Positions 10,801 to 19,005 of a stretch of 40,805 nucleotides of DNA are shown in pieces. The stretch covers positions 1 through 40,805 of the forward strand of contig CAZJYI010000106.1 of the NCBI GenBank assembly GCA_964550025.1, read 5' to 3'. This stretch comes from CAZJYI01 sp964550025. Lineage in GTDB: Bacteria; Verrucomicrobiota; Kiritimatiellia; UBA8416; CAYOBW01. The position numbers and the translations under genes were made by a program. The notes beneath the pieces were generated by a model that saw nothing but the letters and a program-made list of their open reading frames with translations, made no database searches and was not told the DNA's origin. Each line of letters begins with the position of its first letter. The stretch's first letter is position 1.

Positions 10801-11062
10801 GCAGGTCGGCGGCGGAGTCAAGCGAGGGCAACCGGTTATCGTGCGTATCCTCTTGGACGACGCGCGCGTCCACTTCCAGGTCAAGGCCGGCAAGAAGTGG
10901 AAGGGCCTCCAGACCCAGTCACGCAACGGCCTGGCGGGCGACCCGGTTGCGGTCAAGCTCGGAAAGATGACCAGCCACGCGTCATGGCAGGATTTCGGCG
11001 GGACCGCCGGCCCGGTTGGCGAGAGCGCCTACCGCAACCTGCGTGTGCTGGCACTGCCTTGA
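7880..11062 (+). CDS. Secreted glycoside hydrolase-like protein (DUF6067/GH123-like)
   Basis: The product has 1060 residues. AAGGAG at 7867-7872 lies 7 bases before ATG 7880. A signal peptide spans about 1-26 (ends DAQSA). Residues 30-180 form an N-terminal beta domain like that preceding GH123-type catalytic domains. A long beta-rich part follows (RWLDSTVGNEPTLTAPF onward). Residues 460-780 look like a TIM barrel: HLGTHNVQHIRDTI, GMKVKVYYTTRE, and IDGVYIDD, where Asp626, Asp631 and Asp632 are acidic candidates at a strand end, then LIDFHTWNHFNGH. Residues 880-1058 form a LamG/concanavalin-like beta sandwich (WNERFTTPVLDDSWKV at its start). Substrate is unknown; family placement is from recognition, not a search. 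The PHP gene starts 13 bases downstream, so the two are probably co-translated. Confidence 0.75.
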   Translation: MHKTRSPWHTALLCATVLATMDAQSATRLFTAPRKTPFRRVDPTPGTATVGKAAFTGTARPGEFYVFQVGMAPDTDTEPLSVRFSDLRGKGTDVIPSSALRCISLRGIGNGGEPFAKSVSVRGGTVQVLWFGIDTPRSVAGTYCGNIDLCGGAETLGRVAVELKVEGKPVEDHGDSAARNLSRLRWLDSTVGNEPTLTAPFVPIEAGSRTIRVLGRELALGNNGLPASITSFFNAANTRVLDSGRPVLAGPFAFVVQAKNGQQAWTSRFGKLEHDDLEARWTASSRADGLETGVEGRLDYTGSGEVSITLRATRDLSLDDIRLEIPWSEAAATYFMGLHRRGGRRPAEPVSWTWDVKKRQDCFWMGDVNAGMMVRFKDEAFVRPLVNIYYHFNPLKLPKSWGNEGRGGIGIGAAANGVVPVRAFSGPRELKAGETLTFVTELYLTPFRPLDTEKQWAVRFVHLGTHNVQHIRDTITKMDPATEANVLNIHHANAATPFINYPYADDSVDDFASLVDAGHEKGMKVKVYYTTREITQNMPELHALHSMNGEIIFPGPGKAARTLIHKNGPHPWLIQNLGTNFIPAWVDHIRRPGAEWDLSVITTPDSRWNNFYLEGLRWMCDKIDIDGVYIDDTALDARSLRRARRILDRRPGRLIDFHTWNHFNGHAGYANNLTIYMELLPYLDRLWIGEGFHCDRVPWDYWLVEMSGLPFGLMGEMLQSPNPWRGLVFGQVRRWGWSGNPKAIWKAWDEYGIQGTEFMPFTVPDSPVQTGRDDVLASIYRKKGRTLVALASWEPKPCDVALSADWEALGLDPTRATLYAPPIDGFQQEALWKPGEPIEVDPGRGYFLVLDEIPRKVVTPADVAASLVEVWNERFTTPVLDDSWKVAGSSKLKTEIKVVANALHITAPANLHAGIERALPAKVRAVEVELDPGTDGGQNWGPGIGLVWENGRGVKMNLRLIDMNYEVFGGDGSRQVGGGVKRGQPVIVRILLDDARVHFQVKAGKKWKGLQTQSRNGLAGDPVAVKLGKMTSHASWQDFGGTAGPVGESAYRNLRVLALP

Positions 11063-11068
11063 GGAGAG
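11061..11068 (+). promoter_or_regulatory. Ribosome binding site overlapping the preceding stop, setting a GTG start
   Basis: GAGGAGAG at 11061-11068 overlaps the TGA (11060-11062) of the upstream gene and lies 7 bases before GTG 11076. The in-frame ATG at 11016 would overlap the upstream gene by 47 bases and add 20 residues unlike the family, so GTG 11076 is preferred. Confidence 0.6.
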
Positions 11069-11075
11069 TGAGATT

Positions 11076-12560
11076 GTGACCTCTGACACGTCCCCGGTGA
11101 TGGTCGACGGCGGGATGGCTCGCATCACCTTCCCCGACCCCATATCGGAGAAGTGCCTGCGCCTGGAGGCGGCGGGGACCGGTTTTGATCGGGCCATGGT
11201 CACGATCCCCTCGATCGTGAGGACGGGGAGTCCGTTCGCCGCGACAGTGAGTCTGCTTGACTGCGACGCCATGCCGCTGATCTCCCGGGGAGAGGAGTTG
11301 GCCCTGACCAGCGGTGACGGCCAGCGGCTGGTGGTGGTCTTTCCCGAGGGTCGCTCGGCGGTCTGCCGGGTCGAAGGACTGGTGCAGCAGAAGAACGGCT
11401 TCTTCCGACTCGAGGCCGGCGTTGGCGGCCGGGAGTTCGTCAGCAATCCGGCCCTGGCCGTCGAGGAGGAGCGGCCGGCCGTTCTGTGGGGTGACCCGCA
11501 CATCCACACCACGGTGGGGGACTGTCATCCTGAACGATGCCGGACCCGCAATCTGGCCTACGCGGCTGCACGGCACGCCTATGGGCTGGATTTCGTGGCT
11601 ATTGCCGATCACGTCTCCTGGGAGCCGCGCGGCACTACCGGCAAATGGCTCGACAATCTCGCGGCGTGCGAGTTGTACGACGAGCCGGGCGCGTTCTCCA
11701 CGCTGTACAGCTATGAGACCTCCATGAAAGGAGGCAACGGCGGTGACTGCAACATCTACCTGCGGCAGCCGAACAGGACCTATGTCGATCCCTGGCCCGA
11801 CGAGCTCAACATGGCCCAGCTTTGTGAGGCCGTCGAGGGCGAGTTCCTTGCCGTGCCGCACCACACGACGCGCACCGGCAAGCACGGGGAGATCCCGCCG
11901 AAGGCCTATCCCGGGGAGCATCAAATGCCCGTCGTGGAGATCCACTCAAAGTGGGGAACGAGCGAGTATCGCGGCAACCCCACGCCGCTGAAAGAGATTC
12001 ATCCGGGACCAAGCTATGTGCAGGACCTGCTGTCCCAGGGGTACCGCTTCGGCTTCATCGGCGGCACGGACAGCCATACCAGCCTGACCTTCTGCCGGCG
12101 CCTGGAATCCGAGACTCTCGGTTCCCTCCCGGGACTGACGGCCGTCATCGTCGGTCGCAACCACCGTGATGCCATCTTTGATGCGATCCGGGCGCGCCGG
12201 TGCTATGCCGCCTGCAGCGAACGTATCCTGCTCGATGTCACGTGCGGCGTACTGGAGATGGGACAGTCCGGCCCGCTGCCGGAGACGAAGGAGGTGACCA
12301 TCCGCGCTGCGTATGCGGCAGAATCTCACATAGACAGCGTCGAGGTGATACGCAACAACGAGGTGATACACCGGGAGGAACCGGGGGACTGGAAGGGGCG
12401 GCTCGAGTGGACGGACAGGGGGGCCGGTGAGGCGTCGCCGCTGCGAGACTTCGAGACCGGCGCGCCGACGGTCTTCTACTACCTTCGGGTTACAGCGCAG
12501 TCAGGCGCTCGCGCCTGGTCCAGCCCATGCTGGTTTGAGAGGAGAGAGCAAAATGGATGA
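11076..12560 (+). CDS. DUF3604-type PHP-domain metallo-hydrolase
   Basis: From GTG 11076 the product has 494 residues. An N-terminal beta domain (about 1-130) precedes a PHP-type metal site: GDPHIHTT with His142 and His144, then AIADHVSW, VPHHTTRTGKHGE and FIGGTDSHTS. These are the ordered His/Asp motifs of the PHP superfamily as seen in DUF3604 proteins. A C-terminal beta region (EVTIRAAYAAESHIDSVEVIRNNE) is also typical of DUF3604. PHP proteins usually hydrolyse phosphoesters with a di- or trinuclear metal centre; the substrate here is unknown. I see no signal peptide, although both flanking gene products have one. The gene is embedded between two glycosidase-like genes with a 13-bp gap before and an 8-bp overlap after, so it should be expressed with them. 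Confidence 0.75.
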   Translation: MTSDTSPVMVDGGMARITFPDPISEKCLRLEAAGTGFDRAMVTIPSIVRTGSPFAATVSLLDCDAMPLISRGEELALTSGDGQRLVVVFPEGRSAVCRVEGLVQQKNGFFRLEAGVGGREFVSNPALAVEEERPAVLWGDPHIHTTVGDCHPERCRTRNLAYAAARHAYGLDFVAIADHVSWEPRGTTGKWLDNLAACELYDEPGAFSTLYSYETSMKGGNGGDCNIYLRQPNRTYVDPWPDELNMAQLCEAVEGEFLAVPHHTTRTGKHGEIPPKAYPGEHQMPVVEIHSKWGTSEYRGNPTPLKEIHPGPSYVQDLLSQGYRFGFIGGTDSHTSLTFCRRLESETLGSLPGLTAVIVGRNHRDAIFDAIRARRCYAACSERILLDVTCGVLEMGQSGPLPETKEVTIRAAYAAESHIDSVEVIRNNEVIHREEPGDWKGRLEWTDRGAGEASPLRDFETGAPTVFYYLRVTAQSGARAWSSPCWFERREQNG

Positions 12561-15231
12561 GATTATGAAGGCTGCCGTTACACTGTGGGCGCTGTTCTGC
12601 GCCGTTGTGCCGGCTTCCGCCGACAACGCGACTGCCGTGAAACTGGACGTCGATTGGGCGTCCTTCCTGGGGCGCCACGACATTGTCTGGGAAAGACTCC
12701 CCGAACGTTTTGACCACGGGGTGTGGCATGGGAACGGTCTTCTGGGCGCGGTAATCTATCGCGACGGCAAACAGCACATGCGGTGGGAGCTCGGCCGATC
12801 GGACGTCACCGCGCACCGCCGCGACAACAACCGGCTGCCGATTGGCGGGATGGTCCTCGAGACCGTCGGCGGGATTACAAACGGCACGGCGCGGCTTGAC
12901 CTGTGGAATGCCGAGTCTTCCGGAACGATAGAGACGACGAAGGGGTCGATCCGCTTCGGCACCTTTGTCCACGCCGTCGAGCTGGTCACCATCGTCGAGA
13001 TCGAGTGTTCGGCCGAGGAGCGGGAGGCCGAGTTCAAGTGGCTGGCCGCGCCGTGTATCGATCGCGTCAACAACAGCCGTTTCAAGCTTGGCGATCCGCC
13101 CAATCCGGAGTCGCGACTCAAATCTGACGGTGACGTACAGGTGTGCGTCCAGCCGCGCTACGCGGGCGGTGAGCTCGCGACGGCCTGGCAGGAAGTCGCC
13201 GGACCGGGCGGCAAGCGACGTCTCTACGTCAGCATCGCCGATACGTACCCGGACAAAGGGGCGGGGACGCAGGCCGCGGCAGCGGTGCGAAAGGCCTGCG
13301 CGGCAGACCTGGCGCATCTTCGCGCCTCCCACCGCGCGTGGTGGCATGCGTACTATCCGAAGAGCTTCGTCACCGTGCCCGACAGCAAGATCGAGGGGTT
13401 CTACTGGATACAGATTCACAAACTGGCGTGCGCCACGCGGCGGGACCGGCCGGTCATGGACCTGCTGGGCCCGTGGTTCCGCAATACCGGCTGGCCGCGC
13501 ATCTGGTGGAACTTGAACATCCAGACCGCGTACCTGTCCGTCTACGCCGCCAACCACTTGGAGATCGGTGAGTCCCTGACGCGGATGATGGACCGCAATC
13601 GGGACAACTTCGTCCGCAACGCGAAGGAGATCTGGGAGGTGGACGGCTGCGCGACCGTTCCGCACACGACCTGCTACGAAGGCCTGCGCGGGGACGGCAG
13701 CCGGGCGCCGGACAAGTACATCAACCCCGGCGACTTCACGTGGGCGCTGCACAACTACTACCTGCAGTACCGCTACTCCATGAATCACAGCATGGTTACC
13801 AACCACGAGCAGCACGCGTTCTATCCGCTCCTGCGCGGCAGCGTGAACCTCTACCTGCATCTACTCGAAGAGGGGGACGACGGCAAGCTCCACCTCCCGG
13901 GCATGCACTCGCCGGAATACGGGCATGACAGCGACAACAACTACAACCTCTCGCTCCTGCGATGGGCCTGCCGGACGCTCCTGGCACTCGATGCGCGCTA
14001 CAAGTTCAAGGACCCGCTCGCGCCGCGCTGGCGGGAGGTCCTGGCAAAGCTGGTCGACTACCCGACAGACGAGCATGGTCTGCGTGTCGGTGCGGGGCTT
14101 GCGGCAACGAAGTCACACCGTCACTGGTCGCACATGCTGATGATGCACCCGCTACGCATCATGAACTGGGACGAGGTCGAGAATCGTGAGCTGATGCGCA
14201 AGTCCGTCGACTTTTGGCTACAGGTCGGCGGCGGGCGCGGCCTCAAAGCGTGGTCGCACGCCGCGGCGGCGTCACTCTATGCCGGCATGGAGAATGGCGA
14301 CAAGGCGCTGAAGAACCTGAACCGGCACCACGACAACCGGCGGTTCGTGATGCCCAACGGCATGTACATCGAAGGCGCCCCCGTGATTGAGTGCGGACTG
14401 GTCGCGGGGCGCTCGCTGCACGACATGCTCCTGCAGAGCTGGGGCAATATCCGCGTGTTTCCAGCCGTGCCTGCCGCGTGGGAGGAATGCGCGTTCCACG
14501 ATCTGCGGACCGAGGGTGCGTTTCTTGTGAGCGCCGTGCGCACCGACGGTGCAACGCAGTGGATTCGTGTCAAGAGCCTGGCGGGCGAACCGTGTCGCGT
14601 CGTCCACGGCATGGGCATGACACCTATGGCGGTAACGGCTGACGGCAAGGCAATGCCCGTGATAGACCTGGGCAACGGCGCTGTTGAGATTCCGTTGTCC
14701 AAGGGGCAGGAAGCTCTGTTGCGTCGCGGCAAAGAAGATACCACCATCCGTCCGCTCGACCTCGACGAGGAGACCCACAACTACTGGGGCGTGAAGGAGA
14801 AGCCGCACGAGGTCAAGGCGGTCGCGGCCGTTTTCAAGGCGCCGGCGCTATCGACCGGCAGACCGGCGAAGGCGTCGGGCGAATGGAGTCGGGGCTACGC
14901 AGCCGCCAAGGCCTTTGACGATGACCTCGGCACGCGTTGGGGGTGCACACCGAACAGCCGCAGCGGTTGGCTCGAGGTAGACCTGGGCACGCCGCAGAAG
15001 ATCGGCCGGGCAGTCATCGTCGAATCCGAGTTTCCGCGCACCGAGCAATACACGGTAGAGTACAAAGACGGCGAGGAGTGGTGCGTACTGGCCGAGGGCA
15101 AGCAGGTCGGCGGCGTGAAGACGATCGACTTCAAACCCGTAACCGCCCGGCACGTCCGCCTCAACATCATCAAGGCCAACGAAGTCCCAACGCTCGAGGA
15201 GTTCCGGGTGCTGGCTCCAGTCCGCAAGTAG
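12553..15231 (+). CDS. GH95-like (alpha/alpha)6 glycosidase with C-terminal F5/8 C-type domain
   Basis: From ATG 12553 the product has 892 residues. The ATG lies inside ATGGATGA, overlapping the PHP stop by 8 bases, after a purine-rich GAGAGGAGAGAG. A signal peptide covers about 1-23 (ALFCAVVPASA). The body resembles GH95/GH65-type alpha/alpha barrels: an N-terminal beta sandwich with FDHGVWHGNGLLGAVIY, then a helical barrel with GWPRIWWNLNIQTAYLSVY (the N-x-N-x-Q spacing recalls the catalytic Asn pair of GH95 fucosidases), GMHSPEYGHDSDNNYNLSLLRW and RVGAGLAATKSHRHWSH. About the last 120 residues form a discoidin/F5-8C domain (AFDDDLGTRWGCTP, WLEVDLG, ARHVRLNII) that would bind glycans. Specificity for alpha-L-fucose or galactose is a guess from GH95; the barrel assignment is firmer than the family number. 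Confidence 0.7.
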   Translation: MDEIMKAAVTLWALFCAVVPASADNATAVKLDVDWASFLGRHDIVWERLPERFDHGVWHGNGLLGAVIYRDGKQHMRWELGRSDVTAHRRDNNRLPIGGMVLETVGGITNGTARLDLWNAESSGTIETTKGSIRFGTFVHAVELVTIVEIECSAEEREAEFKWLAAPCIDRVNNSRFKLGDPPNPESRLKSDGDVQVCVQPRYAGGELATAWQEVAGPGGKRRLYVSIADTYPDKGAGTQAAAAVRKACAADLAHLRASHRAWWHAYYPKSFVTVPDSKIEGFYWIQIHKLACATRRDRPVMDLLGPWFRNTGWPRIWWNLNIQTAYLSVYAANHLEIGESLTRMMDRNRDNFVRNAKEIWEVDGCATVPHTTCYEGLRGDGSRAPDKYINPGDFTWALHNYYLQYRYSMNHSMVTNHEQHAFYPLLRGSVNLYLHLLEEGDDGKLHLPGMHSPEYGHDSDNNYNLSLLRWACRTLLALDARYKFKDPLAPRWREVLAKLVDYPTDEHGLRVGAGLAATKSHRHWSHMLMMHPLRIMNWDEVENRELMRKSVDFWLQVGGGRGLKAWSHAAAASLYAGMENGDKALKNLNRHHDNRRFVMPNGMYIEGAPVIECGLVAGRSLHDMLLQSWGNIRVFPAVPAAWEECAFHDLRTEGAFLVSAVRTDGATQWIRVKSLAGEPCRVVHGMGMTPMAVTADGKAMPVIDLGNGAVEIPLSKGQEALLRRGKEDTTIRPLDLDEETHNYWGVKEKPHEVKAVAAVFKAPALSTGRPAKASGEWSRGYAAAKAFDDDLGTRWGCTPNSRSGWLEVDLGTPQKIGRAVIVESEFPRTEQYTVEYKDGEEWCVLAEGKQVGGVKTIDFKPVTARHVRLNIIKANEVPTLEEFRVLAPVRK

Positions 15232-15374
15232 CACCGACCATGTGATTCGCCCAGCACAGACGCACCTGCAGTGGGCAGGTTGTAACGTGGACGGGTGCAT
15301 GTGAGAAGCGGTACAATCCAGACTGTTAACGACAAGATATGCCTGTGAAAGGGCAGCGCCGTGACGATTCAACG
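15232..15374. other. Intergenic stretch, nothing recognisable
   Basis: This is the first part of a 347-bp gap between the GH95-like gene and the LamG gene. I see no gene, strong terminator or clear promoter. The rest of the gap is taken by the 9-bp inverted arrays and the next ribosome binding site (GAGAGGAGGG at 15561-15570). Confidence 0.5.
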
Positions 15375-15534
15375 GGAATGGCCACAGAAGTCACAGAATC
15401 CACAGAAGGGAAGGGACTTCTCTGCATTGTTCCATCTCGATAGGTTTCACTATTCGGCGAGGGATCTCAACGTTTGGAACGCAGCCCGTTTCCCCCTCCC
15501 TTGTGTGCATTTTGTGCCTTTTGTGGCTGATTCC
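15375..15534. repeat. Inverted arrays of a 9-bp CACA-type repeat
   Basis: On the plus strand, CACAGAAGT, CACAGAATC and CACAGAAGG occupy 15383-15391, 15392-15400 and 15401-15409. On the minus strand, CACAAAAGG, CACAAAATG and CACACAAGG occupy 15525-15517, 15516-15508 and 15507-15499. Outside each array lies a matching GGGAAT-type flank, so the whole is an imperfect inverted repeat of about 160 bp with roughly 90 bp between the arms. I found no second copy of the whole element in this window. Confidence 0.75.
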
Positions 15535-15578
15535 CCGCGGGTTGCTGAATCGTCCCGGCTGAGAGGAGGGCTTCTGTC

Positions 15579-18500
15579 ATGATCGACCACAAAACCATGC
15601 TGTCGGTTTCCTCGGCAGTCACGCTGTCCATCGCCGGCATCGCAGCCCGAGCGGACACGATCACCATCGGCCAGGAGTTGACGAACCGGTCGCTGCGGGA
15701 CGGCGGTTCCGGCAATCTCTTCGGTGCGGAGGCTTTCGGTTTCGACGCCGGCACGGTCCGCCGGTGGTCGATCCGCGGCCAGACAGCAACCTACGCTGAA
15801 ACACGCAATATCACGCCGCTCATTCTCGAACAGACAGGCGGCGGCGGAGTGGGCAGCGTAACCGTGCGCGGGATCGGCACCACACGGGCACTGGCCCATT
15901 CGACCGGCGTGCAGACGTTCGACTTCGGGCTCCAAAGCGGCAGCGAGCGAATGGGCCCGCGCCACTACTTCGGCTGGGTAGACGGTGACGGCACAGGGCC
16001 GGTCAACCAGGGGACCATGAGCTACGACGAGGGTGATCAGCACTACACGCTATGGTTCGGTGGCCGGGGGGTGGTCACGACGGGGGCCGTCTACGCCGTG
16101 TCACGGAATCTGAACCGGCGTTACTCCCTGCAGGTAGCCATCGACGTGGACCGGGGGGAGGCCGTGGGCAACGGCGCGAATCAGCGCGCGGCCGTGGACG
16201 GCGCCAGCGGCGCCACGTTCGTCCTTGCAAACCCGTTTGCGCAGGCCGGCCACGTCACGCAGTGGGCTTTCTGGAGCGGGACCGACGGGACGCGCTCCGT
16301 CACGCCGCTGATCCTGGAGCGGGCAGGCGGCAACCTGGTGCTTCGCGGAGTGGGCACGACACGCACCGCGGCAGCCAACCAGGGCACGATGACATACGAC
16401 TTCGGCCTGCAAAGCGGGACCAACGCCGTCAAAGACAGCCAGTTCTTCGGGTGGGTTGACGCCTCGGTGGACTACGCCACCGGCGATCCGAGCAACAACC
16501 GGGGTGTAGTCACCCATGCCACGGACGAACTCTTCGACTGCAAGGTGATCTACCTCGGGGCCGGCAAGCCCGCCGGCACATTTCTTCCCGGCCAGAGCCT
16601 TGGGGCCGGCACACTCCTCGACCGGGCTTACTCCGTGCAAGCCCTGTCGGTCATCCCCGTCGGCGGCGCGCTGACGGTGTCTTCGCCTTACGGCACACCC
16701 GACCCGTCGGGCACGCGCGGCTATTTCCCCGGCAGCGTCGTCACGGCCTCCGTGGAGGAGGCCGTGACGAGCGGCACGACGCAGTACGTGTGCACAGGAT
16801 GGTCTGGAAGCGGGAGTGCACCGCTTTCGGGAACAACGAATGCCGCCGTCTTCACGATCACGAACGACAGCGCGCTCGCCTGGCAGTGGGGCACGAACTA
16901 CTACCTGGACATCACCGCCAATCCCGGCGGCACGACAGATGTTCACAGCGCATTCTTCGCCGTGGGAACGAACGTGACGGTGACGGCGTATCCGACGAAC
17001 AACGCCATCGGCGCGAACTGGTCGGGCGATGTCGACGGATGCACGATCGTGTCGAACCGGATCACCTGCCCCATGGACCGACCGCGCGTCATCGTGGCGG
17101 ACTTCCCGTCACTGGCGGATGGCCTGATGGCGTACTGGAACCTTGACGAGGGCGACGCGACCATTGTGCTGGACCCGTACGGCAATGTCGGTGACGCGGG
17201 AGCGCTGGCCGGCGGGACGGCGTCGCCCACTTGGATCGACGGCAAAGTCGGCGCGAATGCGCTGGGGTTCAGCGGCAGCAATTTCGCCACGGCCGCCTAC
17301 TCGTCCGACATCGGTCTCTTGACCGGCAGCTCCATCACGTCCGCCGTCACCATCCAGGCCTGGGTGTTCTTCAATAGCAACGCGCCGGGTGCGCACGACA
17401 TCCTGGACAAACGGCCGGCGGCCAACACCGGCGGCTGGACGCTGGAAATCGACGGCGACAATCTCAGTTGGTGGATCAACAACGGCGGCGGTGGGGGCGA
17501 TTGGAACCTCTGCCGGGCGACGGGCGCCATTCCCGGGTGGGAGGGGCAGTGGGTGCATCTGGTCCTCACATGGCAGAGCGGAACGAAGATGAAGATGGTC
17601 GTCAACGACACAACCACGTTCGAATCGGAGACACCCGTTGGCGGAACGGTCTTCTTCCGGAATGATGTGTTCTACTTCGGCGCGCGAGTTCCCGGCAACA
17701 ACAGGTTCCTCGACGGCGCGATCGACGAAGTCGCGATCTGGAGCCGAGCGCTGTCAGCCGGCGAGATTACGGCCTTGTACAACGGGGGCGAGGGCCGGCC
17801 TGTCGTGTCCGGCCTGCGCGCGGCCGACGTGAGCAGCGTGGCAGTAGCGCAGGAGGGCGATGTTCGCGGCGCGGGTGTGACGCTCCTCGCGAAGAGCTTC
17901 GGCGCCGACAGTGGCGTGGGGGCCGCGAATGGAGGAACCGTCAACGGCATCACATTCCCGGCAGCCCCGGGCACGAACCATGCCGAGTTCACTTCCGCCG
18001 CCAACAGCGCGTGGGGCACCTACGATGCATCGACCAGCCTGTCGGGCGATCTCGACAGCATCTTCAGCGGCACCCTTGGACTGGACGACCTCGGGGCATC
18101 ACCCAACCGGCGTTCCGTACTGACCCTATCGGGCTTGGAGGTCGGCACACGCTACCGGCTGCAATGGCTCTCGGCAGCCGAAGGACAGACCGCGGGGTTC
18201 TGGACGTTCCGCAATAGCGACCAGGGCGACGTGATCGCCACGGTCGGCCGCCATCCCAACCGCAACACGCGCATCGCCTTCCGCGCCACGAACACGACCC
18301 AGAGCATCCACGTCCAGGAAGTGCCCACGGCAGCACCGCTGATCAACGCCTATGTCCTGCAACAGGTACAGACGATCCGGCCGACGGTGCATGCGTATTC
18401 GCCGGGCTGGAATCGGCTGCCCAACCTTGTTAATGGCACAACGCCGAATCCGGCGGATGCGAATTTTGCGGTCGGGTTCGACCGGACGCCCGCCGGCGAT

Positions 18501-18944
18501 CTGAAGAGCGACGACGCCTACAACGTGCACGGAGGCGGCCCATCGGCGCAGGGCCAGGCCTACGCGCTCACCAACACCAACCCGTGGCTCGTCTTCGATC
18601 TCGGCGAACCCGTCAACCTGGCGTCGTTGCTGCTGTGGAACGGCAACCAGCAGACGGATCGCCAGGCCAGATCGTTCGATGTGCGCGTGTCGGCAACGAA
18701 TGACTTCTCCGCCGCAACGCTTCTGAGTGTGAGTCATCTGCCCAACCGGCCTCTCAGCGGCGTGATGCCGGCTGACGCGATCGACCTGTCGGAACTGGGA
18801 GGCGAGCTCGCAGGCGCCCGCTACGTGCGGCTGGACAACTTTGTCAACTACGGCGATCCCGAGTTCGTGGTTCTGTCGGAAGTCCGTTTCGAAGTCACGA
18901 CCGCCGTTCCCCAACCGGAGGGGATGCTGATCATCGTGCAGTAA
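15579..18944 (+). CDS. Secreted LamG/discoidin protein with two copies of an unnamed module
   Basis: The product has 1121 residues; GAGAGGAGGG ends 8 bases before ATG 15579. A signal peptide spans about 1-25. Residues 46-187 and 207-356 are two diverged copies of one module (shared pattern: ITPLILE or VTPLILE, RGIGTTR or RGVGTTR, FDFGLQSG or YDFGLQSG, FGWVD, RYSLQ or AYSVQ). Residues 362-510 hold two beta segments of the GG-V-VTAYPT kind. Residues 515-738 are a LamG/concanavalin-like domain (GLMAYWNLDEGD, VTIQAWVFFNS, GAIDEVAIWSRALSAGEI). Residues 745-930 form another beta domain, and 933-1105 resemble an F5/8 C-type domain (WLVFDLGEPVNLASLLLWNG, ARYVRLDNF, LSEVRFE). No catalytic site is visible. 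Likely role: carbohydrate binding at the cell surface. The next gene starts 62 bases later. Confidence 0.8.
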   Translation: MIDHKTMLSVSSAVTLSIAGIAARADTITIGQELTNRSLRDGGSGNLFGAEAFGFDAGTVRRWSIRGQTATYAETRNITPLILEQTGGGGVGSVTVRGIGTTRALAHSTGVQTFDFGLQSGSERMGPRHYFGWVDGDGTGPVNQGTMSYDEGDQHYTLWFGGRGVVTTGAVYAVSRNLNRRYSLQVAIDVDRGEAVGNGANQRAAVDGASGATFVLANPFAQAGHVTQWAFWSGTDGTRSVTPLILERAGGNLVLRGVGTTRTAAANQGTMTYDFGLQSGTNAVKDSQFFGWVDASVDYATGDPSNNRGVVTHATDELFDCKVIYLGAGKPAGTFLPGQSLGAGTLLDRAYSVQALSVIPVGGALTVSSPYGTPDPSGTRGYFPGSVVTASVEEAVTSGTTQYVCTGWSGSGSAPLSGTTNAAVFTITNDSALAWQWGTNYYLDITANPGGTTDVHSAFFAVGTNVTVTAYPTNNAIGANWSGDVDGCTIVSNRITCPMDRPRVIVADFPSLADGLMAYWNLDEGDATIVLDPYGNVGDAGALAGGTASPTWIDGKVGANALGFSGSNFATAAYSSDIGLLTGSSITSAVTIQAWVFFNSNAPGAHDILDKRPAANTGGWTLEIDGDNLSWWINNGGGGGDWNLCRATGAIPGWEGQWVHLVLTWQSGTKMKMVVNDTTTFESETPVGGTVFFRNDVFYFGARVPGNNRFLDGAIDEVAIWSRALSAGEITALYNGGEGRPVVSGLRAADVSSVAVAQEGDVRGAGVTLLAKSFGADSGVGAANGGTVNGITFPAAPGTNHAEFTSAANSAWGTYDASTSLSGDLDSIFSGTLGLDDLGASPNRRSVLTLSGLEVGTRYRLQWLSAAEGQTAGFWTFRNSDQGDVIATVGRHPNRNTRIAFRATNTTQSIHVQEVPTAAPLINAYVLQQVQTIRPTVHAYSPGWNRLPNLVNGTTPNPADANFAVGFDRTPAGDLKSDDAYNVHGGGPSAQGQAYALTNTNPWLVFDLGEPVNLASLLLWNGNQQTDRQARSFDVRVSATNDFSAATLLSVSHLPNRPLSGVMPADAIDLSELGGELAGARYVRLDNFVNYGDPEFVVLSEVRFEVTTAVPQPEGMLIIVQ

Positions 18945-19005
18945 TGGCTCATTCCGGAGACCCTATCCCTACCCGCATCACCGGCTTTTTCGTGACGCGG
19001 GGAGG

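Noticed and set aside
18890..18944. PEP-CTERM-like tail (VPQPEG) at the end of the LamG protein
   Set aside because: There is no transmembrane stretch or basic end after it, and no exosortase gene is in view, so the match is too short to support sorting.
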